Positions 12,290 through 24,800 are shown, counted from the first letter of the stretch. The stretch is 64,000 nucleotides of DNA from Crotophaga sulcirostris (GCA_013397455.1 VYZB01000015.1:2362647-2426646); one strand, 5' to 3'. Notes: generated from the sequence alone by a model not told the origin. A program made the numbers and translations.

Positions 12290-13770
12290 TTCAACCTCTT
12301 CTTTTTCTTTTGTCAAAGGAAAAAAATCAGGTGTTGTTTTGGCACACAGAAAGTATTTTATCCTAGTGCAAGGAGAAGTTTTCAGACATGATCAAAAGAT
12401 TTTAGATTTGGGGCTTTCAAACTTGGATACTCCAGTCACTTAAGTATGGATGAACTAGCAACACAGGTTTTCTGTTGGGCCTGTTACAGTTCACAAATCT
12501 ACTCTGTTAAGAAATTAACCTACGTTTTTCTTCCTGTACTTCAGATGTGTTTCTAGAATTTGTATATGATCTGTAAGCTGTCACCCATTTTCTCCTTAAG
12601 CTTTCTTTCCCCTCTGATTCCATCCAAACTGATATATTTTAGGACTGGGGACCACTGTCTACCCCCATCTCAAAAGACCACAGGCCAGAAGGCTCCCTGA
12701 ATTCTTGTGGGGAAAAACAATCAAACCCTGAGGTAAAGATTTCCGATGCTCATGTATCTACTACTGCCATAAGCAAACAATTGCAACACTTGCGTTAAGA
12801 CAGTTAAGTAAAAGGTGCCTTGATGTTAAGTATTCCACAGTCCAACAGGAGGAGCGCCCAGCCACCTCATGGCCCCAGTGTCCACCTCTCTCTCCTCCAT
12901 CTCTGAAAATCTAGTATTTTCCACTGTGTTCTTTGGCTGTACCTCTACATTTGAAACTGAACACAACCCACCAAACACTATTGATTGAAACATTGTGTTA
13001 TCATATTACTTTCAGTAGCACTCTACACCCAGTTAAAAACAACATTTCCTTTGATCCTCTGTACCAGATGTTTTCACTGAGCAATGATGTCTGATTTCCT
13101 GAGTGATTACAAATCATTTCCAACTCAAATTATTCTTCCCATAGGCATATGCAGTAGCTAATATGCTAATGTATCATTGGGTTGGGAGGCTTAGTTTGGT
13201 CCCTCTAACTAGTGAGTTACATAGCGTTTTTATTAACCTAGATAAACCATTATCAGCAAGATTTATATCTGATCATCTTCCACCAGCTTACGAAGAAGAC
13301 ATATCTTTTAAAGCATCAGTCAATATAGATCCATGTTTTATTAAGTCAGTTCCTCCTGTTTTCTAACCAGTTACAGAATCAGGCCTGACCTTTATCCACT
13401 TGCTTACTGAATAGGCAATTGTGAGGACTTCTGTCAAAACCTCTATTCAGAAGAAGGCATATGTACTATCACTACGTTACCTGTCTCTCTAGGAAGAAAG
13501 GTGACATCGCACTAGTAGAATAGTGTAGAAATTTCCTATTTCCTCTTGGGTATCAAATTGTTATCCATTTTCTCTACAGTACAGAAAATAAGAGGTGGTT
13601 GGAAGGATAAAACAAGAAAGGATTACTTAGGTTGGCTTCCATAACTATTTAGAACACAAACACATAAACTTTTTAGATAGTTTGAAGCAAAAGATCATGT
13701 CAAATGAAAACCATGGTTCATCAGTACTGTTCAAAGGAGCGCACCTCACTCAACATATTGAGAATGGATT
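12290..13770. other. Unique sequence, no gene seen
   Basis: AT-rich single-copy sequence. One 67-codon + frame at 13163-13366 includes a PPAY motif but has no splice, promoter or repeat context. I see no exon, RNA gene or mobile element that I can support before the CR1 that follows. Confidence 0.45.
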
Positions 13771-13771
13771 A

Positions 13772-14043
13772 TGTACCCTTAGGACAAGGAGTAATGGTTT
13801 TAAACCAAAAGAGGGTAGATTGAGATTATGTATTAGGAAGAAATTCTTTACTGTGAAGATGGTGAAACAATGGAACGTGTTGCCCAGGGGCTTGTGGATG
13901 CCTTCTCCCTTGAAGCGTTCTAGGTCAAGTTGGGTAAGTCTTCAGGCAACCTAATCTAGGTGAGTCTCTGTCATTGACAGGGACGTTGAAACTAGATGAT
14001 TTTTGAGGTCCCTTTCAGACCTAACTATTCTATCATTCTATGA
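13772..14043 (+). mobile_element. CR1 LINE, 5'-truncated 3' end
   Basis: This is the terminal part of a chicken-repeat-1 (CR1) non-LTR retrotransposon in sense orientation. Landmarks in order are a GACAAGGAGTAATGGTTTTA block, AAAGAGGGTAGATT, AGGAAGAAATTCTTTACTGTG, a GTTGCCCAGGGG segment, GTGGATGCC, an ACTAGATGATTTTTGAGG-TCCCTTTCA block, and the terminal ATTCTATCATTCTATGA, which is the short tandem 3' end typical of the family. Only about 270 bases of the roughly 4.5 kb full element remain, all from the 3' end of ORF2 and the 3' UTR; this is the usual result of incomplete reverse transcription. It is clearly mutated from consensus, so it is old and immobile. CR1 elements rarely leave target-site duplications and none is seen. 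The 90-codon frame at 13682-13954 is a by-product of the element and flank. Confidence 0.95.
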
Positions 14044-14049
14044 ATTTCT

Positions 14050-17000
14050 CACAGAGGATCCATTGGAAAGTTTCTCGGCAGCTTTTGTCTCATTTCAAGG
14101 TGCTCTGGTCCAACAACAAAAGGATTGGGGCACACAAAAGTAGGATCTAGACACTTCAGTCGCATGGCACATTTTTTCACACCTCTGTTGAGTTTCCTCC
14201 TATCCTGCCATACACAAAATGAATGGGAGTGACAGCTGGACAGGCAACCGCTGCTCTGCAGCCTGGTCCACCCTGGTCCATGGGGAGAGCTTTGCTGGTT
14301 TGGTGGTGAGGGCCGAGTGGGGTAGTAACAAACAGCAGATGGTGAAGAAGCGCGAGGGCATGAAGTCACGCTTGGAAGTCACAGCTTGCAGTCCCACAAA
14401 TCATATTATTTTTTATCTGTTCTTACTGCTCAGACCGGACTGATTGGATAAAGATATTCATGTTAGCCAGTGTTCCCACAGGAATCAAAATTATGCAATT
14501 TCTCTTTATTTCTCTTTTCAGTCAGCTCTCCCTGCTATTTTCTGAACCGATTTTTGGTCCTCTTTGGTGCAATTTGACAGAAACTTGTAGCCCTTAAGGA
14601 ATTAATGTTTCTAAGAGTTGCATGAAAATCAGCATCTAGGAAGAGAAGACATCCAAAACAGGGCCTTCTACAGGGGAAAGATTGCAAATTGAGCCTTCTT
14701 CCTCTGGTTCATTTGGCCATATTTCCAGCCAGACACAAAATGTCATGCCTCTTGCCCAGCCAGCAGTTAGGGGAAAGGGCAGGTTCCCAGGTACGTTTAA
14801 GGAATATGGTGGGATAAAGGAAATATTGTCAAGAGCTACAAGGAACATTATTTCTGCCGACGTAGAGGAGCAGCCCAGCTCAGTTAGCTCAGAAGCAACT
14901 GCTCCTAGCAGGAAGCAGAAGCATCTGAGGCACTATACTTCCAATCAGACAAAACCTCCAACTGAGCCCCAAACCAACCTCTCTGCCTTCCCCTGCTGTA
15001 AGCCCTGCCTTTTCCACCCATTCCTTGAGCATGAGCAACACAGTGGACATCATCTGAACCAGCTCCAGGCTTTTAACCACAAGGGCAAAATTGGTTTTTG
15101 CCATGCTGTGTTTGAGGGGTTGGGGAGTAGCTATTCCTGCTATGGGAGGAAGAGGAAGGGGTGGTGTGGGGTGGAAGCATTAGGCTGTCCACTTCTAGAG
15201 TCCACTGTGACCAGGCAGTGATGAGATGATTGCTACCACTGGCAATGGCCAGGCATGAGCTCAGTACCTACCCGAACACATCCCTAAGTGGCAGAAAGCA
15301 GCAAGCCTACCTTTCCAGTGATGTGGCTTGATCCAAGTTGTTGAGAAGACCGGAGGTGTTTTGCCATCCTAGGGATCTGCCATCCTCCACCAGTGCCCGC
15401 CTCACCTGAGCTGTAGAACCAGGTCTGGGATTCTCCCTGGAGACAGCAGCTGCCACTTCCCTTCTAACTGGATCCCAAGAGCAGCCTTTAACTTCAAATT
15501 CCTTACGTCTGTTTTCCGAAGTGATTCCACTTTACAAGGAAACTTCACTGAGACCGGAGAAGGATGATGTCTTCAATGAGTTTTGTTGCTTCTCAACGAT
15601 TAGCAAAGCAGCGGGAATGTCTGGGCTCCCATACAATCTCCAAGAACCACCTCTGTATTTTATCCAGTGTGGATGGCTACAGAAAAAAATCTGTTGGAGA
15701 TGTTCAAAACCAGTTTGTCTGATGCAAAATGCTTTGCAAATAGAAGTATAAATAACATAATTTTGCAGTCTCAGTTTCTCCCATGGCAGTGAATAAAGTC
15801 AACCAACCAGTGTTGGCTACTTTAAAAAAAAATACAGCTTTTCTACATCTGTTTAAGGAAAACACTAGGTAGTGCTTGACTTCACTTTATGGGAGAATTA
15901 TTACACTCAAAGTTTTGATACGTGTTTTTGCAACACAGAAAGAGATTCAAGGGGGGGGCTGTAGCCATTTAAATGAGGTGTATCTGATGTGGATAAACTC
16001 CCCATTATCTGAGAAGCTGAATCATTATTCCTCAATGGTAGTGTTATAAGATATTTTTAATTGGGAGCTGGTGTTGATAACAACTGAAAGAGCATCATCT
16101 TTTCCAGGAAGCCAGCCTAATGCAGAGATCCATTTGATCTTCTGATTTCTCTACTGACTTTGTGCTGCATGCCAAAATAATAAGTCATGCCTTCGTGTCA
16201 CTGCTACGAATGAGCTTAGCCAGAATTCATCTCCAGACAGAAAACATACCCAGTGACTGAAGGGATTTGAAATCACTAAATCTTAGGTTGGGAAACAGCA
16301 TCCAACAGTAGAGTCCAGAAGAATTTGGGAGGATGGGAATAGGAGAGGGGGGAGGGAGAAGAACAAGAAATTGCAGAACTTAGAAAAGGAGATCAATGAA
16401 AGCATTTTAAAAGCAGTTTGGTTATGATACTTTGAGTAATCAAAGGTTACTGAATGTGACAAGAAGCATTTGTGCCAATATGCTGAAAACACCAAGAATG
16501 AGTGTGCTATTCCCAGTGCTGGTGGGGGAGGAATTTTAGAGCTGGTCTGTTAGCCCTCCTGAGCACTGCTGCTGCTGCTGCGCAATGCACTTGGCTCCTG
16601 GCCAGCTGCAGGGATGGAGAGGGCTCCATCTCACTATTGCAGCTTAGCATTTTTATTTTTCAACCAAATGAAAGTGTAAATTTTACTCTTAAGAAATTAT
16701 CTCAGATATTCACAGCGAACAGCGCTGAAAAATTTTGGACCGTTTGCTCAGCTGTAAGGATATCTCCAAGTGTTGCAGTAACAGCGCTCCCTACAAACCT
16801 CTTTGGCATGTCTGACACCAAAGGCCAGAGCAGATGTCAGTGACGCTGTGACTTGGCTAACACACATAGGTGCTGCTGACTACCCCCATGGCTCGGACAG
16901 CACATGCAATAGCTCCCCTTCCCCTGACATATTTATTCCAAGGCCACAATCTGCTGATTCTTCTGAAGGCAGACAGAAAGGGGGTCCCCATTTCCCACTG

Positions 17001-18000
17001 CTATCTTGCCTGTGCTGCAGGTTTGCCACTAGAGGACACTGAATCAACATGAGACCTTGCTGGCGGGCTGGACTGGGGGTGCTGCTGGGGAGGCTCTGTG
17101 GGCCCACAACATTGCTTTGTTCCACTTAGGAAAGCCCTGAGAAAGCTGGAAACTGCATGGGGAGATCTCAGCTGCACCAGCGGTGGTTTTCCACTCTATA
17201 CTATGAGTTGCTTAGATGTTTTCCATCCCTACAGGATTCTTTCATTTTATATTTGGGGTGCATTTTTAATGCCACAGGGGATGAAAACTGGGAAATCAAT
17301 GTTATTTTGCATTGTGCAAAGCTCAGTGTGTTTGTTTATGATGGGCTCTTTACTAGGGAGCCCATTCAAAAGGAATTGTGAAAGAAACCAAACAGGAAAG
17401 GGTGGAACAATGATCTCGATAAGAAGCATCACAGGCAATGCTCAAACACAATAGTTAGATTTACAGCCTGGAAGATGTGACAGCTCTGTCCCAACCCCAG
17501 TGAAACTCTTGTTTTTCTAAGACTGTAGATCCGGAGATCAAAGGGTAAAGATCAAGCCTGCAGAAGGAGCTGGGGAGAAAGGGCTGCAAAAGCTCTTTTA
17601 GACCCATGAGGCTGACAGAGGCATGAAGTCCCCCCTAGGCAGGCTGTAACTTGGTATCCAAGAGAACAAAGTCTCATCGACTTGTACAATATATCACATA
17701 CTCCTTGGGCATGAGGGGAGTGCTCCGACCAGGATGGTAGCACGTAAATATGTTTCTCCTGGTTTAAATCAGTGGTTCAGAAGTCTAAGTACTTTGGACA
17801 CATAAGACATTCTTTGTTATGAGGAAGCTCTGATGGTAGGCAGCAACTCAAAACTGTCCACGCTTGCTCTCAGAAGGGACTAGCCACCTCACCACAGTTG
17901 TTGGACTGTAATGAGTATTACCCTTCATGAGTGAGGACCCAAACCCATGGAACTTCTTGGGGGTACCTCGGTGGAAGGGGCTGCACCAAATGCCAGTGCA
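14050..18000. other. Unique sequence, no supported gene
   Basis: The longest frame is 179 codons at 14682-15221 (+). It is rich in Ser, Pro and His, has no domain or transmembrane pattern that I recognise, and no strong splice donor or start context. The interval 15960-16230 is repeat-free and rich in TAAT/ATTA cores, so it is a possible conserved noncoding element. Frames at 16502-16843, 16803-17042 and 17098-17454 overlap one another on both strands and are treated as chance. Confidence 0.45.
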
Positions 18001-18034
18001 AACACTAGGGTGTATCAGAAGCAGGGCTGGCTCC

Positions 18035-18143
18035 TTTTATAAGAACAGGCAGTAGACTACTTGAGGAGAGACAAATGGACCCAGGTCCCCTGTTACCTAG
18101 CCTCTCTCAGGAGAGGTAGTGTACTTGCCTATGCCACGTGAAG
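18035..18143 (+). promoter_or_regulatory. Candidate TATA promoter and first exon
   Basis: A TATA-like element, TTTTATAAG, lies at 18035-18043. About 100 bases downstream is a near-perfect splice donor, GAAG followed by GTAAGT (GT at 18144), and a second donor-like site, GGCAG followed by GTGAGA, lies 13 bases later. An ATG in good context (A at -3, G at +4) at 18073 opens a frame of only 14 codons, so any first exon would be mostly untranslated. The spacing fits transcription starting near 18065 and splicing at 18143. No CpG island accompanies it. TATA-like and donor-like motifs are common by chance, so this is a lead only. Confidence 0.15.
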
Positions 18144-19079
18144 GTAAGTCAGGCAGGTGAGATAGCAGCTATCCCAGTGAGCCAAGATTCTGCCGCAGGA
18201 GAGACCCCTGCTTTCCCCCACTGCATTTCTCACAGATCCCCTTGAAAGGGAGATCTGTGGCTTTCCAAGATCCTCTTCATGAGGTTGCCACCCTGCTGCA
18301 CCTTTGGTCCTCTCTTTCCAGTGCAGACACAACCTAGCTATGGTCTGCAAAAGATGGGTGCACCTACAAGGGTGGTCTGAAGCCAGCTCCAAACAAGGGT
18401 TTTACAGGGTGCCTGAAGAGGAGCCTGCCAACATCCTCCACCAAAATTAAATCACCGTGTGAATGACACCAAAGCACCACCACCACCTCTGGGAGAGGAG
18501 AAAAAAAAGGTTCTCCATCAAAAGCATGACACAGGCCCTGTGCCAGTGGAGAGGGACAGGTACATGTGCACGTAGGAGGGGATAACCACCACATCACAGT
18601 GCAGCTACGCTGACAGTGCTGTCCTTGGGAGAGAGGATTGTCCCTTTGACACCTTTCACGCCCCAGCATTTGGAAACATATGCTGAGTTTGTGGGAGAAG
18701 TCATAGCACCATGGTGGGCACAGTTCCAGAGCTGATTCTGGAAACAGAAGGTCCATTATGACACTTCTGTGCCTTTTCATTCTTTGAATAAATATATTAG
18801 GACAGAGTCGATTCCTCTTATTCACCATTATGCACAGTACAGCAATCTTTGCACCAAATATTGCTACTGGTAAACATCTCCAGCTGCTAAAACCTACAGC
18901 AGGGAAGGGCAGTAGGAGAATGGGGACAGAATGGTTCTCTCCAGCAGCTACCCACAGCCTAATGATTGATGGGAGATCAGGTACACCGAAAATAGAAGAA
19001 TGGAAGAAGAAATTAATTTCAAATATATATTTTTAAATTGCTAACAAACATTAATCTTTATTTAGTTACTGTATTTTCC

Positions 19080-19152
19080 ATGCCAACAGACAACATAGTG
19101 TCACTGCAGAAGCTGAAGAAGACCTTCCTCCAAATTCCCCGTTTTCTGACAG
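19080..19152 (+). other. Candidate short exon ending in strong donor
   Basis: The segment ends with GACAG followed by GTAAGAA (GT at 19153), a very good donor. A CCAACAG acceptor-like site precedes position 19090, which would give a 63-base phase-symmetric exon. Alternatively, translation could begin at the ATG at 19080. In that frame the codons read Asn-Ile-Val-Ser-Leu-Gln-Lys-Leu-Lys-Lys-Thr-Phe-Leu with CTG, CAG and AAG use typical of vertebrate genes, and the frame is open to the donor. A second frame is open too, which weakens the coding argument. The protein is not recognised and no partner exon is evident. Confidence 0.15.
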
Positions 19153-20597
19153 GTAAGAAAAGCTGACAGAGGGGAAACAGGTCCAATTCAGACAGTGTTG
19201 CCAAAACCCATCTCAGGAAACAACCCAGGCAGGAAACTATAAGATGTTTGACCAGGGAGGGAAGAAAAAAAGTTGACTCCACCCATTACTCCCTGAGCCC
19301 TTGGCTTCTTTTTTGAATCCTTCTATGTGGCAGATTTGGGTTATTTCTGAAACACCAAACCATTCAGGCAATTCTGAGAAGTTCTTCTATGTTCTATTCA
19401 CCCATACTGTTGCCAAGCTTGCCCCCAACCCATAGACACCCACCGCTAAGCTGAAACTGCATATGCAGAGCACAAACTTAAATTAAAAAAAAATCCAGGC
19501 TGTTTTAATATTTAAATGGATTTTAAGACAAGCATTGATGATTTATTCTTCAAAATACAGAGAAAGAGGGAAACTAAGAAATACGTTTCAGGAAAACTTG
19601 CTCATGTCAAAATCCTTGCAACCACCAAGAGGCAAGAATACACCTCTAAATCACAGCGTGAGACAGGAGGAGCTGCACATCCTTGTCACGCACGGTCAAA
19701 ATCAAGAGCCTGGAAGGAGCCTAGATAAATCCCATGTTGTTGTAACTCATGCTTCCTTTCACCTCCCCAGCCCCATCCTTCAGGATTGTATCACGAAAGA
19801 CTCCCATTAGGTTATCCGAACTCCGCACTACTCATTTCCATTTGGGTGCACCCCTTGCCTCACCCATCTCTCACCTCTGCTCTCTGGCCCCTGACGTGCA
19901 GGGGAGCTCAAGGTGGAGCCTCTTGCATACCTCGAGTCTCACTCCAGCAACTGTAATGACAACATCTAGTGCTTGTTTAACTTCTGAATTGCCCAAAAGA
20001 GCTATATTTAGGAGAAAAATCTAAAAAGTTGCCCCTTTGACTTGTGCTCTCAGGAAGTTCCTGGCTCCTGCAAGTCTCCCTGTACCAAAGCTAACTATTA
20101 AGCTCTTGTTATTGCAGCCCATTTCAGTAACAGCTGTTGCCCAGTAAGCATTACATTCAAACTACACAAACCTTCTGGAATTCACATTAACATATAAAGG
20201 ACATTTTGCTCTATGAAAACACTTTCAGTTCTTAATTTTCTACTGTTATTCTCATACCTGAAATAGGGATAGTTGGCAGCCAAAAATAAGTTTCACAACT
20301 TCTAAAAGGTAACAGTTGTATCAAATATATCAGATATCTTCCTAGAAGCACATGTGTACACATTTCTTAGTATTCATTTCTAGCTTATTTAAAAAAAAAA
20401 AGAATTGAAATTAGGACACCTGCTGATATTCACCCTCTACCTAATTTCAATTATTGCAAGCACATAATAGAAAAGCAAATACAGGCAGTTTCAAATAGCA
20501 TTAGCATTTGCTATCATATTCCAACTCATGTTTGCTGGAATAGGCTATTTTAATGGAAAAGACTTAATTTTATGTTCTGATTTCATTTTTGTTGCAG

Positions 20598-20713
20598 AAG
20601 ATAGAGATGTACAAGACTTCAAAGGCTCCCAAATTGAATGGTTTTACAATGCTGCAGCACAATTATGGTCTCAGTTACATGCATATTCAGAGGCAATGAG
20701 CAGCAGATTTTAA
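20598..20713 (+). other. Candidate 3'-terminal exon, unrecognised
   Basis: A long pyrimidine tract ending TTTGTTGCAG (20588-20597) gives a strong acceptor. From 20598, one frame is open for 37 codons to TAA at 20711-20713 and ends in a stretch with Trp, Tyr, Ala-Ala-Ala, His and Met. An AATAAA lies at 20920-20925, about 210 bases past the stop, followed by a T-rich stretch. The arrangement fits a last exon with a short 3' UTR. Another frame in the same segment is also open for 33 codons. The peptide is not recognised and no upstream donor or exon could be linked to it, so chance remains likely. Confidence 0.15.
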
Positions 20714-21478
20714 GAGATGTTCAGAAGTATACACTCCAGTTATGGAATGAGCTTTTGTAATCAAAAATGCTGTCTTGAAATTATGAGGATTATTTGTTCA
20801 CTGCTTGTCCCAGAATGAATAGTAATGAAAAGAGCTGAGAAGATCCCTTCCAGCTGATTTATAACTAAGCCTTCAGATCAGAACATCAGATATATTATTT
20901 GTATATATGTTAAAGGTAAAATAAAATTCTCAATTTTTTTTTAATTACTTTTTGTGGGATTACATTATGAAGAATAGACTTGAGTGGTGGCTCCAGTTAC
21001 AAATGAATAATTCAACTGAAGTCCTTGCAGCAGGCTGCCTCTGTAACTGGGTTGCATCATTTGGAAATATCAGTGGGCTGGATCGTAACAGGCTCCAGTT
21101 GGAGCCACCTGTCATAGCTCTGAAGGCATAGAAAGAGAGAACGTTTTGGAAGAGCTAAGCAAACATGCTGAAAGATTTAAATGTACAAAATACACACCCA
21201 GACTTTTCATTCCAAGAGGCATTCACATGTAAAAATAAAAGCTATCTATGGCTGTGCCACTGTAGTATTGGCTGCACCATGAATTCAGTCATTGGCTATG
21301 CTTTTCTTCCCCCCTGTCAAATTTTTTTGCAAACTTTCTCTAACAACTGTCAGCAACTCCAAGATTACCGACCTTCTGATCCTGCCCTTGTGGTCTTTAC
21401 CACAAGATTTTTTCTGTTGGGAAGTAAGGTCAGGAGTGACTGCAGAAATCAAGGCCTCCTGGTGCTGATCTTCTGCAG

Positions 21479-21723
21479 AAGGTCTCCAGCAGGGCATAAC
21501 GCCACCCGTCAGCACTGAGCTGCGAGACCAGCAGCAGCTCTCCAGGGACATCCTGGACCACAAGGAGCTGGGTCTGTCTGCAGGAGAGCAGGTGATCATG
21601 TAGTTACTAGAACGTGTCAACACTGAAGGATCTCTTCAAGATTTATTGCAGCCACAGTGAGATTTTGGTCTCGAAAGGGCTTTAAACCCTCTGCAGCAGC
21701 CAGAAATCATAATTCAGAAACAG
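21479..21723 (+). pseudogene. Coding-like segment with two in-frame stops
   Basis: The segment begins after GATCTTCTGCAG, an acceptor-like site with a plausible branch point just upstream, and ends at AAACAG followed by GTAAAA (GT at 21724). From codon start 21481 the frame uses vertebrate-style codons (CTG, CAG, GAC, AAG, GAG, ATC) and is noticeably more GC-rich than its flanks. It reads as a Gln/Leu/Glu-rich, probably helical peptide of 40 codons to TAG at 21601-21603. The same frame then continues as sensible protein (Leu-Leu-Glu-Arg-Val-Asn) to TGA at 21658-21660 and is open again to the donor. It is either a true terminal exon ending at 21603, with the AATAAA at 21865, or a former internal exon disabled by two nonsense mutations. 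The family is not recognised. The opposite strand is also open for 112 codons (21285-21623), which tempers the claim. Confidence 0.3.
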
Positions 21724-21864
21724 GTAAAAACATGGGTTTCTAACTGTAGACTGTTTATATTTTGCCTAAACCAGCAAAACTCAATTTTATAAGTGGCAGT
21801 GGGAGGGGTCAGCTGCAGATGCACATTGAGAGATTCCAGGGTGAAGGTATGCAGCACCTCTCCA

Positions 21865-21870
21865 AATAAA
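21865..21870 (+). promoter_or_regulatory. Candidate poly(A) signal
   Basis: A canonical AATAAA is followed a few bases later by a TTGTGGTT GU-rich stretch. It lies 262 bases beyond the TAG at 21601-21603 and would be in a suitable place to end a transcript whose last coding exon is the segment starting at 21479. AATAAA is frequent in AT-rich DNA, so it counts only in that context. Confidence 0.2.
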
Positions 21871-21879
21871 ATTGTGGTT

Positions 21880-24800
21880 CAAAGTACATCTGCAGTGAGA
21901 CAGGCAGTCTAGCAAAAAATGCCTGGGCTTAAAGCCTAAAAAGACAAGATGGGCAGTGAAATCCCTAAGGCCTTTTAAACTATTTTGAAAAATTACAGAT
22001 TAAACAGAGGAAAAAAATTTTAGCAGGTTTTTAAACTATTTATGAAAACAGTATAAACCCACTGGATATAACCAACATAGGAAGGCAAAGGCCTGCATGC
22101 AGCTTAAAAGGTGATGAGGGAGAAAATTATTGTGGGGTTTTTACCAGAAAGAGCAGAATTAAAAAAAAAGAAATAATACCTCCTGCTTAATGTCAAAAAA
22201 GGGAATGGCAAATATGACAAACTTTTAGTGTGCTGATAAAGCTCCCGCTGAATCAAAAGAGATAGATTTGGAATATCTCAGCTCTTGGCTCATAGGGTCT
22301 CCACCAACCAAAGGATGACGTAGTGAAACAAGACCTTCTAGGGTTCAGCAGCTAGAGAGCAGCAAGACATGACTGAACTCTGGGTCCCACCTCCACAGCA
22401 TTTTGCTGCTGCCTTTTGCTGGAGGTTGCCACCTTACAGTTCCTGGGCTGGTCATAACTCTCCAGAGGGAAGGACTGCAGGGGACATGATGGGCATTCAC
22501 AAGCATTAATCTCATTGAGAAGTGTGGCTATGTTGGGAAGAAGACATGTGCAAACAGCCAGCTCCCCACACAAATGTTTATAAAGATGGACAGGAGGGAC
22601 AAACCTGTGTTGGACAGTGGTAGCCACCAAAGCAAAATATCCAAAGAAACATGGGGAAAAATGCATTCAGTGTCTTCACAAGCAATGTTTTTAACAATGC
22701 TTTCAAATTTAATCATTAATTTCCAGCCTCTGAGAAGCTGGTAAATTGGTTCTTGTAGAGACTTTACAAACAGTCCTTGGAGCTTGGTATCATTTCTGTG
22801 GGTCCAGGTAAAGAATTCAGCAACCATCAGGTCACCACTTAAGACCAGGAACCTAAGAGTGCCAGTATGTTTTCCAAGGGCTTTGTAATTCACTGTCAAT
22901 AGCATGAGGAAACCAGACAACATTCAAGAGAGGAGTCAGAAAAGAGACATCCTGCTTCACTGTGTACAAAACAGAATAACCTCTAGCTGACGTCTCATCA
23001 GTAGACCCTTCTCCTGTGACACCTAATCTCATCACAGCAACTGAAACTGGATAGCCTCTCCAAAGGCTACCCAGTTTAAAACCAGTGTTTTAATATCTTC
23101 TGCAGTGCTTTCTGAGAAAACTGCCACACAAATGCCACCGTTTTAGCAAACACAGGCCCTTTCTTTAGAGGCACGTAGAAGTTCTCTACAGGCCAAATGG
23201 AGAACCTCTTCTTCATTGCACCTCTTGCTACCACACACAACAGGTGGTTGTGATTTTGAATACACGAGGCATTGAGCAGACGTCCTTCTCTGAAAAAAGC
23301 TCTCCCGTTTAGCATACTCACAAGCCCAAGGCACTTTCAGATGCACCACGATGAATTTGGGGAAGCCAGGAACACATTCAATGGTGCTGGTTACATGCAG
23401 TTTCAGGATGGGGAGACACCCTGTTGCTCTTCCTTCACTTGCTCAATGGGAGACACTTACTGAAGTATTTGACACCCTTGCCAAGTCAGTTATGTTTTGA
23501 TTGAAGTCTATTGATCTTCATCTGCTTTGCCATATTCATGACCCCACATTGGTCTAATTATAGACTTCCCTTCTCTGATAAAGATCTGGTAACAGCAACG
23601 AACAGAGGCTTTTTAATAGGGTTGTGCACCCTTTCACCCTGCCAAGCTCACGGGAATGGCATCCCTCACATCCAAAGCTCTGGGTTTATCATCAATAGCT
23701 CTACAATTGATTACACAATAGTATCGCTCTTGAAACTCCTACCTAGGAGGCTGTTGAGTCCTGCTGGTCTCCCCTGTGTCCACACACCTCCAGAGGCAGC
23801 CCTGAGTTAGGCGACAAGTTCTGCTTAAAGCTCCACATTCTCCTCTGAAGTTCACCACCTTGCATGTTAATTCTGCTTCCAGTTCTTCCTTCCCAGCATC
23901 CGTTAGTGAATAATAACATTTGCATCACTGATGTGTGTGGTATGCACTAAACATAGCTGCAGTGGTCTCATAGCCTAAAGCACTTCTTAAGCCTTAAGTT
24001 GCCCACTAGACATGCCACAATGCTTCATGTATACAGAAGCCATCCTTTGTCATCAAGGCTTTTTTACGAAGAGAATGAACACTCGCTGTACAGTAGTCAA
24101 GGCAATCATTTCTATTCTGGGTCACTGGGGCTCAGTTACCTGAAAATAGCACACGTTAACAACAGCAATCACACTCTTACACAGCCTTGGCTGGAAAAGG
24201 ACTGTCACTGAAAATGGCATCTTTTTCAATACTCCAGTAGTTACATACAGTAGAATAAAAGGCAGGCAACTCAGGGCACTGTGGATACTCTCAGTCAGTC
24301 AAATAAATTATTCTAAGGTACCTATCCAAAACACTCAATTTGCTAGAGCTGCACTTTCCTTCTTATGAGTGCATACTGCCCTGATAGCAGCCTCCAAGCT
24401 GATTTCACTGTGGCTATGGCAATGTAGTTTACCTCTCCCCAGTCAAGAAATATCTTCATTTCTTTGAGACATCTCCCATCTTAACTAGGAAGTCCCCATG
24501 CCCTTTTTTATTGGACTCTCACAAAAGGCAAGTGATTGATCAGTTCTCACCCATGTCATTAGATCACAGCATGCAAAAGACATTTGTCTGTTTTTCATGA
24601 ATGTAAACAAATAAATCATTCTCCCCATACAGTTTTAACGGCTGTCAGAGATCACTATAATAAGATACTATTTATTTTGGTCATAATTTTCTTAAATCTG
24701 AGATCTTGCTGCAGAGTTGCTTTCCTGCTCTTATAGAGTATGGAAATTAACTTCTCTTTATGTTATGTTGTCTGAACAGCTTTGACTCCCCAATATAAGC

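Noticed and set aside
14682..15221. 179-codon plus-strand ORF
   Set aside because: Low-information Ser/Pro/His-rich composition, no recognised family, overlapped by open minus frames.
22352..23349. Run of minus-strand frames suggesting an intronless pseudogene
   Set aside because: Reading all frames gave no recognisable protein, and the intervals between open blocks contain dense stops.
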